DNA of 20,599 bases, taken from positions 1-20,599 of the forward strand of contig NZ_CAMXYE010000016.1 of the NCBI RefSeq assembly GCF_947253055.1. The letters are read 5' to 3'. The stretch comes from an uncultured Arcanobacterium sp. Its GTDB lineage: Bacteria > Actinomycetota > Actinomycetes > Actinomycetales > Actinomycetaceae. A program made the position numbers and the translations under genes. Of the stretch, positions 7,272 through 14,296 are shown piece by piece. The notes beneath the pieces are model-generated. The model did not search any database. It had not been told where the DNA came from and saw only the letters and a list, made by a program, of their open reading frames with translations. Within the stretch, counting starts at the first letter, position 1. Every line of letters begins with the position of its first letter.

Positions 7272-7313
7272 GCGAGGGCGGTCGGTTTGCGTGGATGGCC
7301 GCCCTCGCTTTTT
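7272..7313 (+). terminator. Strong intrinsic terminator
   Basis: GCGAGGGCGG (7272-7281) pairs with CCGCCCTCGC (7299-7308) and is followed by TTTTTACTTTTTT. It would end transcripts from the ctpE-like gene or from a small RNA starting in the gap. Confidence 0.9.
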
Positions 7314-7376
7314 ACTTTTTTCGCCGTTTCTGCTTTTCTAATTTTCGCAAGTGACTTGCGCATAGTCGCACTAATT

Positions 7377-7403
7377 ATTTACATCATTTACGTCATTTAC
7401 GTG
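7377..7403. repeat. 9-nt tandem repeat, three units
   Basis: ATTTACATC, ATTTACGTC and ATTTACGTG follow each other directly, just before the 19-nt array. Confidence 0.65.
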
Positions 7404-7478
7404 CCGAATAATTACTTATACGCCAAATAATTGCTCATACGCCCGATAATCTTCTATACGCCAAATAGTCATCTATAT
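7403..7478. repeat. 19-nt degenerate tandem array, four units, upstream of yccF
   Basis: Units: GCCGAATAATTACTTATAC (7403-7421), GCCAAATAATTGCTCATAC (7422-7440), GCCCGATAATCTTCTATAC (7441-7459), GCCAAATAGTCATCTATAT (7460-7478). A further partial match, GGCGATAATTTCTT, follows near 7489-7502. The array ends 37 nt before the yccF start. It is a candidate binding array for a regulator or only a minisatellite. Confidence 0.75.
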
Positions 7479-7515
7479 ATACTTAAAGGGCGATAATTTC
7501 TTGAGGAGAGTATTC

Positions 7516-7887
7516 ATGCGCACGATACTAAATATAATCTGGGTAGTTTTAGGCGGATTCTGGCTTTTCTGCGGCTATATATTAGCCGGCCTCATCAGCT
7601 GCATATTCATAATTACGATACCGGCCGGATTGGCTAGTTTCCGTATCGCAGGCTATGTGCTCTGGCCTTTCGGGCGGCGGGTAGTAGATAAGAGCAGTGC
7701 CGGCGGGGGCAGTGCGCTGATGAATATAGTGTGGTTCTTTATTGCGGGCTGGTGGCTGGCGCTCGGGCACGTAATCACCGCCCTTGCACAAGCAGTAACT
7801 ATAATCGGACTGCCGATGGCCTGGGCAAACTTAAAACTCATTCCGGTAGTCTGTTTCCCCTTTGGGAAAGAAATAGTGGCGCAGTAA
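7516..7887 (+). CDS. yccF: YccF-domain inner-membrane protein
   Basis: A small hydrophobic 123-aa protein of the YccF (DUF307) family; its biochemical role is not established. It contains two copies of the domain: residues 5-57 (NIIWVVLGGFWLF through WPFGRRVV) and 69-121 (MNIVWFFIAGWWLALGH through FPFGKEIV). Each has a pair of hydrophobic segments and ends in a PFG motif. ATG 7516 is chosen because AGGAGAG (7504-7510) lies 5 nt before it; the longer frame from TTG 7501 would place the ribosome site inside the gene. It is monocistronic, with a repeat array upstream and the convergent etfA gene 91 nt downstream. Confidence 0.92.
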   Translation: MRTILNIIWVVLGGFWLFCGYILAGLISCIFIITIPAGLASFRIAGYVLWPFGRRVVDKSSAGGGSALMNIVWFFIAGWWLALGHVITALAQAVTIIGLPMAWANLKLIPVVCFPFGKEIVAQ

Positions 7888-7978
7888 CCGCCGTTTCCGG
7901 TTTTTACCCTTTTACATTTTGGGCTTTCGCCCGCTTCGGGTCATGCCGTCTTGCCGTTCTGCTTCCCGGTTCCTGCTT

Positions 7979-8854
7979 CTAGGCCTCTAAAGCCGCCTGC
8001 AGAGCGGGCACTACTTCGTATAAATCTCCCACAATCCCGTAATCAGCTTCGGCAAAAATAGGAGCTTGCGGATCGTCATTAATAGCCACGATGACGGCAG
8101 AATTCTGCACTCCGCCGGTGTGGTGAATCTGGCCAGAAATTCCAATCGCCATATATAAATCAGCGTGCACAGTCTGCCCAGTCAGGCCTATATAGGAATC
8201 AAACCAGCCGTATCCTTCGGCTAGTGGGCGAGTAGCTCCCACCTTAGCGTCTAGAGCAGTGGCCAAAGTAGTAATCATCTCTAAATCGGCTTTTTCGCTG
8301 ATACCGCGCCCTACCCCTATTACCCGGGCTGCGTCGGCTAAATTTTCGCTATTGCTGGGGCGGGCAGATTCTTTTTGCAGCGTTATTCCGGCGCGAGGGG
8401 TGAGCACTAATTCGCTCACTTCGGCCTGGCCACCATCTGGTATCCCAACACTTTCTAAGACTAAACCGACCGGCCCAGAAATAGCTAAAGTTTCTTCTGC
8501 ACGTGCGGCAACCAGCTGAGTGGCCTGCCGCCGCGCATTATCCCAAGTGAGAGCAGAAGAAATCCACACTCCGCCTAATTTAGCAGTAGCGGCCGCTGCG
8601 AGCGTACGCTCAGTGGGCAGATCTGCCGCCAGCACGGTATCGGCTCCTGCTTCTTCCAAGTAATCACTAATTGCCGCCGCGTAGCTTTCGGGAATCTCGG
8701 CTCCGGGCACGTAAAGAATTTTTGCCACTGGTGCATTGCGTAAGGAATCGAGCAGCTCAGCATTGCCGACCACCAGCAGATTCGCTTCTGCTCCCGCTTG
8801 GGCCAATAAAGTGGAAATTTCTGGCGAGCTACTTGCTATTACCCACGTGCTCAT
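7979..8854 (-). CDS. etfA: Electron transfer flavoprotein alpha subunit (EtfA/FixB-like)
   Basis: FAD-binding subunit of an ETF heterodimer that passes electrons from dehydrogenases to a quinone-linked acceptor. The 291-aa product is slightly shorter than typical EtfA/FixB. The C-terminal FAD domain (about 176-291) is intact: GVGRGI (180-185), Arg209 in GATRPLAEGYGWFD, YIGLTGQTV (221-229), GISGQIHHTGG (238-248), VAINDD (256-261) and DYGIVGDL (271-278). The HTGG variant resembles FixB-type proteins. Its ATG overlaps the etfB stop by 4 nt (ATGA at 8854-8851), so the two are translationally coupled. No acyl-CoA dehydrogenase, FixC or FixX gene is near, so the electron donor and acceptor are unknown here. 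Confidence 0.94.
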   Translation of the reverse strand: MSTWVIASSSPEISTLLAQAGAEANLLVVGNAELLDSLRNAPVAKILYVPGAEIPESYAAAISDYLEEAGADTVLAADLPTERTLAAAATAKLGGVWISSALTWDNARRQATQLVAARAEETLAISGPVGLVLESVGIPDGGQAEVSELVLTPRAGITLQKESARPSNSENLADAARVIGVGRGISEKADLEMITTLATALDAKVGATRPLAEGYGWFDSYIGLTGQTVHADLYMAIGISGQIHHTGGVQNSAVIVAINDDPQAPIFAEADYGIVGDLYEVVPALQAALEA

Positions 8855-9618
8855 GAAAGTACTCCTTCCGCGCGCAACGCCTCCACCAATTCGGCCGCCG
8901 CATTTTCCGAATCAAATATAATCTGCTTCCGCTGCCGGCTTTCCGGTTTCCGCTTCGAAATTACTTCTGCTTTACCGCGAGTCTCTTCTAGCTCTAAATC
9001 TTCTAAACTCAGTATATGTACCGGCTTTTTCCGTGCCGCCATCATATCTTTCATACCAATCAGCGGCACCTGGGCGGCATCGGTAGTCACCGAGAGTACC
9101 ACCGGAGTGGCGATTTCGAGATCTTGGAGGGTTTCTCCTTGAATACGAGTTACTGCTAGGCCACTTGCTTGCGGAGTAATCGAGGTAATATCGGAAAATG
9201 CGGGAATCCCTAAATATCCAGCTAGTAGTGCAGGCACTGCTTTACCACCCACATCGGCAGAGGCTTCTCCCGCAATTATCACATCGACGTCGCGAATTCC
9301 TTTTATAGCAGCAGCTAATACTCGTGCATATAAATCCGGCGTAGCGTCTTCCAAGGAGTCATCTGCCACTACGAATAATTCATCTAAACCGCGTGCGGCG
9401 GCAGCCTGGAGCGCTTTTTTACTTCCAGCGCTACTCTCGCCAGCGCTCAGCCCCAGCACTTCGGCGCCAGCGGCATTCGCCAGCAGTCTCCCCATCTGAA
9501 TGGCTACCGGATCATATTCCGATATACTCCGCCGATTCCCCCAAGTTACTTCTCCCGCAGCAGATACTTCCGCTTCTTGCGGGTCGGGTGCCCATTTGTA
9601 GATAACTACAATTTTCAT
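8851..9618 (-). CDS. etfB: Electron transfer flavoprotein beta subunit (EtfB/FixA-like)
   Basis: 255-aa partner of EtfA. The N-terminus MKIVVIYKWAPDP and the Rossmann-like adenine-binding segment IIAGEASADVGGKAVP (114-129) are typical of EtfB; the later RIQGETLQDLEIATPVVLSV (158-177) matches the family signature region. It is first in a two-gene operon with etfA. The ATG at 9618 is preceded by AAGGAT about 6 nt upstream. tRNA-Pro lies upstream on the same strand, 116 nt away, so read-through from the tRNA promoter is possible but not shown. Confidence 0.94.
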   Translation of the reverse strand: MKIVVIYKWAPDPQEAEVSAAGEVTWGNRRSISEYDPVAIQMGRLLANAAGAEVLGLSAGESSAGSKKALQAAAARGLDELFVVADDSLEDATPDLYARVLAAAIKGIRDVDVIIAGEASADVGGKAVPALLAGYLGIPAFSDITSITPQASGLAVTRIQGETLQDLEIATPVVLSVTTDAAQVPLIGMKDMMAARKKPVHILSLEDLELEETRGKAEVISKRKPESRQRKQIIFDSENAAAELVEALRAEGVLS

Positions 9619-9712
9619 CGCTTTATCCTTAATAGTTGGAGAATAAAATGCTGCGCCGCCTGCTTGGCGAGATATAGATGCTCACTGCCCGGAAAAATCC
9701 GATGGCTGGCTC

Positions 9713-9728
9713 AGCTGGAATCCCAGCT
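9713..9728 (-). other. Short hairpin downstream of tRNA-Pro
   Basis: AGCTGG and CCAGCT (9713-9718, 9723-9728) form a 6-bp stem with a 4-nt loop, 6 nt after the tRNA end. The nearest T-run on the minus strand (ATTTTT, plus 9694-9699) is 13 nt further on, so it is at best a weak terminator. Confidence 0.35.
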
Positions 9729-9734
9729 AATCAG

Positions 9735-9808
<74 letters not shown>

Positions 9809-9954
9809 TTGTTTGAAGTGATGTGTTCACTAAAGCAACTGCTTAATACTATCGGAGAAATGCGCGCGGGTAAAATCATTTTTCGCAAGCTGCGCCTCAC
9901 TTCACAGCTTTCCGGCTCACAAAGCGAAAATACGCGGATTTTACTGGACGCTAT

Positions 9955-9991
9955 GCGCTTTTTAGTGTGTCTCTTAGGGCGCTTTTTAGTG
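9955..9991. repeat. Direct repeat GCGCTTTTTAGTG, two copies
   Basis: The 13-mer occurs at 9955-9967 and 9979-9991, 24 nt apart, in the gap between tRNA-Pro and the metallophosphoesterase stop. Confidence 0.6.
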
Positions 9992-9994
9992 CGC

Positions 9995-10046
9995 CGCTCA
10001 GTATATCTGTGCCGTACTCTTTAGCGCGTCGTTCAGTATACCTATG
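9995..10046. repeat. Imperfect 35-nt-period direct repeat
   Basis: CGCTCAGTATATCTGTG (9995-10011) recurs as CGTTCAGTATACCTATG (10030-10046), 14 of 17 identical. It adjoins the 3' end of the metallophosphoesterase gene (stop at 10052-10054). Confidence 0.5.
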
Positions 10047-10051
10047 CTGCT

Positions 10052-11191
10052 TTAATACACTTCGAGAAGAATCAACTCGGGCGGGCAGAAAGTGCGCAGA
10101 GGTACAAAAGGTGAAGAGCCGAGACCGGCCGAAACTTCCACTATTGCGTGTTGCTTAGCTTGCGGGAAAGTTAATTGGGCATCGCCTTTCTGGGCAGGTG
10201 CGCCTAACGGCCAAGTAAAAATTCCCGAGGCGTAGGGGGTAGGAATATCACAATTAGTGGTGAGAGCTTTTCCGCCGGGCAAGCAGACCTGCCCGCCATG
10301 GGTGTGCCCAGCAAAAATTAGCTGGCAGTCATTTTCGGCGAGCTTTTTTAATATCCGTAAATAAGGAGCATGCGTCAGACCGATACGTAAATCGCGATTT
10401 TGAACAGCTGGGGTGCCCTGTGTATCCGGGGAGTTTTGGGCAGCTGGCTCGCCGTGCTCGCTAGGTGCATCAAGTGCAGTGGGTATATTAGGTGCGCGGT
10501 ACTCGCCGTGCCCGCCAAGTGTAGCTGCGGCTGCGGGTGTAGCTACGGGTGTAGCTGCGGGGAAAATATCGCGCTTTATGTGGGGGTCATCTACTCCAAT
10601 GAAATCTATTTTTCGCCCTTTTATCGTCATTTCTGCGCGCGCGTTATTCAAATTTATCCAGCCAAAAGATTCCAAGAGGGAAGTGAGTTGCTCGGTGGGG
10701 AGTGGGCGCGCCGAATGTTGCTTAAGGGCATCAGCGCTGGAAGTGCGGTAGAGATAGCGGAAAGGATTCTTGAAACGTGGAGCTGTATAGTCATTTGATC
10801 CGTAGACGAATACGCCGGGAATGCCGGCAAAACTCTCTAGCGCGCGCGCTAACTCTGGTAATACGGCGGCTTGGGAAATTAAATCTCCGGTAAATACCAG
10901 TAAATCGGGGTGGGTATGAGCGGCTTGCATTAAAAATCGCAGTTGCGCATATCTGCACTTAGTCAGATGTAAATCAGAAATATGGAGAATTCGCAGTGGC
11001 GCATAATCTTCACTTGCCGGTGGATAATCTGCTTTTGTAGCCGCGTGGGTGGGCAAAGGCGCCGGAGTGGCTGGGAAAATTGTGCGCCGATAGAGCCGGT
11101 AGCTCCGCCCGTGTATATAAGCAGCTCCAGCAGTTAAACACCCGCTGGCTGCTAAGCCGGCGCCCGCTAGAAATAACTTTTTCGTATTCAC
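10052..11191 (-). CDS. Membrane-anchored metallophosphoesterase (Rv3683-like)
   Basis: 379 aa. The N-terminus LFLAGAGLAASGCLTAGAAY (6-25) is a signal anchor, so the catalytic domain is probably outside the membrane. Di-metal motifs: DLH (Asp73, His75), GD (102-103), GSND (Asn133), THAP (His274) and GHTH (295-298). Residues about 211-266 are a Pro/Ala-rich insertion inside the catalytic domain, encoded partly by 12-nt repeats (10519-10560). The GTG start overlaps the stop of the PBP gene by 4 nt, giving a coupled operon; the same gene pair occurs in mycobacteria (ponA2-Rv3683), which suggests a role in envelope metabolism. The substrate is unknown. Confidence 0.9.
   Translation of the reverse strand: MNTKKLFLAGAGLAASGCLTAGAAYIHGRSYRLYRRTIFPATPAPLPTHAATKADYPPASEDYAPLRILHISDLHLTKCRYAQLRFLMQAAHTHPDLLVFTGDLISQAAVLPELARALESFAGIPGVFVYGSNDYTAPRFKNPFRYLYRTSSADALKQHSARPLPTEQLTSLLESFGWINLNNARAEMTIKGRKIDFIGVDDPHIKRDIFPAATPVATPAAAATLGGHGEYRAPNIPTALDAPSEHGEPAAQNSPDTQGTPAVQNRDLRIGLTHAPYLRILKKLAENDCQLIFAGHTHGGQVCLPGGKALTTNCDIPTPYASGIFTWPLGAPAQKGDAQLTFPQAKQHAIVEVSAGLGSSPFVPLRTFCPPELILLEVY
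10519..10560. repeat. 12-nt coding repeats inside the metallophosphoesterase gene
   Basis: GTGTAGCTGCGG at 10519-10530 and 10549-10560, and GTGTAGCTACGG at 10537-10548, with a half unit CTGCGG between the first and second. The period of 12 keeps frame and encodes PAAT/PVAT/AAAT-like tetrads (residues about 211-224). Confidence 0.8.
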
Positions 11192-13482
11192 TGTTCAGTG
11201 TGGGGTGCTTGATTATGGGCAGGTGGCTGCGGATTAGGCGGGGGAGTATTCTGTTGAGAGCCGGGCGTGGAATTTGAATTATTGCGAGGAGTCTGAGTGC
11301 GGGGCACAGAACTATGAGTGAAGTACTTGATGGGCTTTCCAGCGAGTGCGGCTTGGTTAAAAGCGCGGAAAGTATGGGCAGGAATAGCGCTTCCATAGAG
11401 CACTGAATAGTATCTGCCGTTTACCGTGATATCAATCATCGGGGTATCTCCGCTCATATTTCCCGTCCAGACGGCGGTGGCCAATTGCGGAGTATAGCCC
11501 ACAAACCAAGCGTGATTAGCACTGTCAGTAGTGCCAGTTTTTCCAGCTACTGGCCGCGCTCCGAGTGAGGCAGCCACGCCGGTACCACTCGTAACTACTG
11601 AACGCAGCGCTTGCGTGGCCTGCTGGGCTACTTCTGGTTTTATTACTTCTTTACAACTCGGCTCTTGCGTAGCCAGCACTTTACCGGAGCTATCTTTAAT
11701 CTCTGTAAAGCTAATAGGGCTACAAGCTTTTCCATCTGCCGCTAAAGTAGCAGCTGCCGAAGCCATAGAAAGTGGAGTCACCGGATTGGTGCCCAGCACC
11801 ATGCTCGGATTAGGGACAAGAGGGAGCGGCTCTCCTCGAGTGGCGTGCAGCGGATTCTTTGCAGCGCCCTTCCCCATATCGGCAAACTGCTTCACATCTG
11901 CTTCAGTGGCTAGGCCGCCGCGTTGTACACCTAAAGCTGTGGCCGTGGCAGTGATATCGCATAAATCTAGTTTCGTGGCCATATCCACGTAGCCTACGTT
12001 CAAAGAAAGAGCAGTAGCTTGCTGCACGGAGCGCATTCCGCCGCCTTCTCCTTCGTTATTATTAGGTGAATAAGGGCCCACTAGACTCGGGGCGCAAGAG
12101 ATATTCCATTTATTTGCCGGATAAAGCCGTTTAGTGGTATTTACCGAATCATAGATGCTATGACCAGATTTTATCCAATCTACCAGTGTAAATATCTTAA
12201 ATGTGGATCCGGATTGGAATCCTTCTCCGCCGCCGCGGGTGCGCCCTACATTCAGATTCAAAGTGGTGGCTTCCGGATTTTGCTCAGTGGCTTTTCCGTA
12301 GTGAGTATTTTGCGCCATAGCAAGAATCTTTCCCGTGCCCGGTTCAATAGCGCTTAAAGAAGTTTCTAAACCAGAGGGATCATCAATCGGCACTCCCGCT
12401 ACTACGGCATCGTAAGCCGCTTGCTGGGCAGTCGGATCGAGAGTAGAAGTAATTTTTAATCCGCCGCGATAGAGCATCTGTATACGGTCGCTGCGCGATT
12501 TACCGTAGAGCTCTGAATTTAAGACGTCCGCCACCACAGTTTCACAGAAATAGGCGGAAATTCCCGCACTTTCGCAACCATTCTGCGTCGGATTTACTTT
12601 CAAAGTGTCTTCTATCGGCACCGCCATGGCTGCATCGCGTTCTTCCGGAGTGATGAATTCTAGATCCGCCATTTCGGTAAGCACTACGTCTCGGCGTTCC
12701 TGTGCGTCATGCGGATTGATAAGCGGATTCCATTTATTAGGTGCCTGCGTAATTCCAGCTAACATCGCTGCTTGCGGCAAGGTCACGTCTTTTGCCGATA
12801 CAGAGAAGAAATAGCGCGAAGCCGCCTCTACTCCCCACTGGGAGGGACCAAATTGGGCGATATTTAGATACGCGGTGAGAATCTGGTCTTTATCCATTTT
12901 CTTCTCAATCGCTATCGCATAGCGTGCTTCGTTGAGTTTACGGGTGAGGGTCTGCTCGGTAGCTTTTCGGACTTTTTCCGCATCTCCCGCGATGCGCCCC
13001 TCTTCGATAAGCGCATTCTTTACGTACTGCTGGGTAATAGTAGAACCTCCGGCCAGCCGCCCACCGGTGAGGTTGTTGAAGGCAGCGCCAATGATTCCTT
13101 GGGCATCTAGACCTGTGTGCTCAAAAAAGCGGCGATCTTCGATGGCGACGGCGGCTTTCTTAATGAGCGGCGAGATATTTTCCGAAGAAACAATAATGCG
13201 ATTCTCTGCATAAAATTTCGCCACTTCGCTGCCATCTGCTGCCAAAATTACTGACTGCTCAGAGGGGCGAGTGAAGTCAATCTCGGTAGGTAAATCATTA
13301 AAAAGATGCAGTATCGCATTGGCGGCGGTAGCCGAAGCTGCCACCAGTGGCATAGCTATTGCTCCGGCGAGTATTCCGCCCATAAGAGAGAGTGCGAGGA
13401 AAGCAGCAAGTGCCGTGCGTAGTTCTTGCCGGCTAAAGTTTTTCCGCAGCTTTCTTTTCGATTTATCTCCAGAAGATGCCAT
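11188..13482 (-). CDS. Bifunctional class A penicillin-binding protein (PonA2-like)
   Basis: Polymerises and cross-links peptidoglycan outside the membrane. 764 aa: a basic cytoplasmic start, one membrane anchor (about 24-50), a GT51 transglycosylase (about 85-285) with catalytic Glu115 in EDRRFF, GGSTITQQYVKN (145-156) and RKLNEARYAI (181-190), then a transpeptidase with SxxK at Ser426-Lys429, SLN at 493-495 and KTGTT at 648-652. The tail after 725 is Pro/Asn/Gln-rich; no PASTA domain is present, unlike mycobacterial PonA2. No Shine-Dalgarno precedes the ATG and an in-frame TAG lies 36 nt upstream, so the start is firm. It is coupled to the metallophosphoesterase gene and divergent from whiB. 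Confidence 0.96.
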   Translation of the reverse strand: MASSGDKSKRKLRKNFSRQELRTALAAFLALSLMGGILAGAIAMPLVAASATAANAILHLFNDLPTEIDFTRPSEQSVILAADGSEVAKFYAENRIIVSSENISPLIKKAAVAIEDRRFFEHTGLDAQGIIGAAFNNLTGGRLAGGSTITQQYVKNALIEEGRIAGDAEKVRKATEQTLTRKLNEARYAIAIEKKMDKDQILTAYLNIAQFGPSQWGVEAASRYFFSVSAKDVTLPQAAMLAGITQAPNKWNPLINPHDAQERRDVVLTEMADLEFITPEERDAAMAVPIEDTLKVNPTQNGCESAGISAYFCETVVADVLNSELYGKSRSDRIQMLYRGGLKITSTLDPTAQQAAYDAVVAGVPIDDPSGLETSLSAIEPGTGKILAMAQNTHYGKATEQNPEATTLNLNVGRTRGGGEGFQSGSTFKIFTLVDWIKSGHSIYDSVNTTKRLYPANKWNISCAPSLVGPYSPNNNEGEGGGMRSVQQATALSLNVGYVDMATKLDLCDITATATALGVQRGGLATEADVKQFADMGKGAAKNPLHATRGEPLPLVPNPSMVLGTNPVTPLSMASAAATLAADGKACSPISFTEIKDSSGKVLATQEPSCKEVIKPEVAQQATQALRSVVTSGTGVAASLGARPVAGKTGTTDSANHAWFVGYTPQLATAVWTGNMSGDTPMIDITVNGRYYSVLYGSAIPAHTFRAFNQAALAGKPIKYFTHSSVPRTQTPRNNSNSTPGSQQNTPPPNPQPPAHNQAPHTEQ

Positions 13483-13488
13483 AGAGTC

Positions 13489-13494
13489 AGAATA
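13489..13494 (-). promoter_or_regulatory. Possible -10 box for a leaderless PBP transcript
   Basis: On the minus strand TATTCT ends exactly 6 nt before the ATG of the PBP gene, which has no ribosome site. The spacing equals that at upp and the ctpE-like gene. Confidence 0.3.
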
Positions 13495-13648
13495 CTTGGT
13501 TTGGAGGTGGTTTTCCTAGTGATTTTTAGTTATCGGCGAGATTTTTGTTCGATAAATGGGCTCAATGTGCGTTTTCGAAAAATAGTTTGTAGTATACGAG
13601 TGACGCCAATCACCATAGACAAATGATGCAGAAGGGTTGAAACAATTT

Positions 13649-13975
13649 ATGAGGGCTGTGTATAAGGATCAAACCTGGGCCACACGAGCTGCCTGTGCAA
13701 AAATAGACCCAGATTCGTTATTCGTGCGGGGATCGGCGCAGCGGCAGGTACGCCAACTCTGCTACGCATGCCCAGTGCGTTTAGAGTGCTTAGCAGATGC
13801 GCTTGATTCTAATGCCGGTTTTGGAGTGTGGGGTGGATTGACGGAGCGAGAACGGCGGGCAATTTTGCGGCGTTTCCCCAATGAAACCAATTGGTACGCT
13901 CGTTTAACTACTTCGGAGGAGCCAGTAGCTATTGAACTCCGAGCCGGGCGAGTGCCCCGTATCTCTACTCGCTGA
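13649..13975 (+). CDS. WhiB-family iron-sulfur regulator (WhiB4-like by position)
   Basis: A 108-aa redox-responsive transcription factor that should bind a [4Fe-4S] cluster. The four cysteines are Cys16, Cys38, Cys41 and Cys47 (C-x2-C-x5-C for the last three), followed by the WhiB turn GVWGG (59-63) and a basic C-terminal segment ERERRAILRR for DNA contact. ATG 13649 is preferred, with GAAGGG at 13631-13636; TTG 13637 would abut that site. It is divergent from the PonA2-like gene, as whiB4 is in mycobacteria, hence the subfamily guess. The DUF4177 gene follows 14 nt downstream and is likely co-transcribed. Confidence 0.93.
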   Translation: MRAVYKDQTWATRAACAKIDPDSLFVRGSAQRQVRQLCYACPVRLECLADALDSNAGFGVWGGLTERERRAILRRFPNETNWYARLTTSEEPVAIELRAGRVPRISTR

Positions 13976-13989
13976 GGTATTGTGAAAAT

Positions 13990-14154
13990 ATGACTAAATG
14001 GGAATACGTGACGATACCACTACTGATACACAATACAAAGGCAATTTTAGATAACTGGGGAAAGCAAGGCTGGGAATTGGTGACGGTGCTACCGGGACCA
14101 GATGGCACGAATCCAGTCGCTTATCTGAAGCGTCCCGTTTCGCAAGATGAATAA
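13990..14154 (+). CDS. DUF4177 family small protein
   Basis: A 54-aa protein, MTKWEYVTIPLLIHNTKAIL and onwards, with the family features KWEYVT at the start, NWGKQGWELVTVLPGP in the middle and AYLKRP at the end. It is a short soluble beta-strand-rich protein of unknown function that is widespread in Actinobacteria. GAGGT overlapping the whiB stop (about 13974-13978) serves as a ribosome site. It is the second gene of the whiB transcript and is followed by a terminator; a similar small gene occurs in the crp-whiB4 region of M. tuberculosis. Confidence 0.88.
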   Translation: MTKWEYVTIPLLIHNTKAILDNWGKQGWELVTVLPGPDGTNPVAYLKRPVSQDE

Positions 14155-14202
14155 ATCAAAAGCAGCAGATTGATCTGAAGAATTTGTAACTATATAGAAG
14201 TG

Positions 14203-14238
14203 CCCCCGTCAGTTAAAAACTGGCGGGGGTAAATTATT
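14203..14238 (+). terminator. Intrinsic terminator of the whiB-DUF4177 unit
   Basis: CCCCCGTCAGTT (14203-14214) pairs with AACTGGCGGGGG (14218-14229) through 12 pairs with one G-U; the loop is AAA. TAAATTATTTTT follows. Confidence 0.85.
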
Positions 14239-14264
14239 TTTAAGCTAGAGAATTTTAGCTCGCA

Positions 14265-14296
14265 TATGTGCCGGATTTTTTATGTGCCGGATTTTT
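14265..14296. repeat. Perfect 16-bp tandem duplication at the crp stop
   Basis: TATGTGCCGGATTTTT occurs twice without a gap (14265-14280, 14281-14296). The second copy includes two bases of the crp TAA stop (14295-14297). Confidence 0.9.

Larger units (their letters stand above)
7094..7515. other. Non-coding gap with hairpins and repeat arrays
   Basis: Between the ctpE-like gene and yccF. The left part (7094-7234) is featureless AT-rich DNA. It is followed by two hairpins (7235-7313), a palindrome CGCAAGT-G-ACTTGCG (7346-7360), three 9-nt repeats (7377-7403) and four 19-nt repeats (7403-7478). TATACT at 7478-7483 may be the -10 box of yccF. Confidence 0.6.

Noticed and set aside
7403..7478. 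CRISPR-like array
   Set aside because: The units are 19 nt, contiguous and degenerate, with no spacers and no cas genes nearby; a tandem repeat explains them.
7888..7978. Terminator between yccF and etfA
   Set aside because: Only 4-bp stems (GGGC/GCCC, CCCG/CGGG) without T-runs are present; not strong enough to call.
9817..9831. AGTGA-N5-TCACT as a Crp/GlxR site
   Set aside because: The spacer is 5 nt instead of 6, and it lies upstream of tRNA-Pro, where such control is unlikely.
10400..10798. Plus-strand ORFs over the metallophosphoesterase gene
   Set aside because: They are shadows of the minus-strand gene, whose motifs and operon overlap are clear; Cys/Gly-rich repeats come from the antisense of the Pro/Ala repeat.
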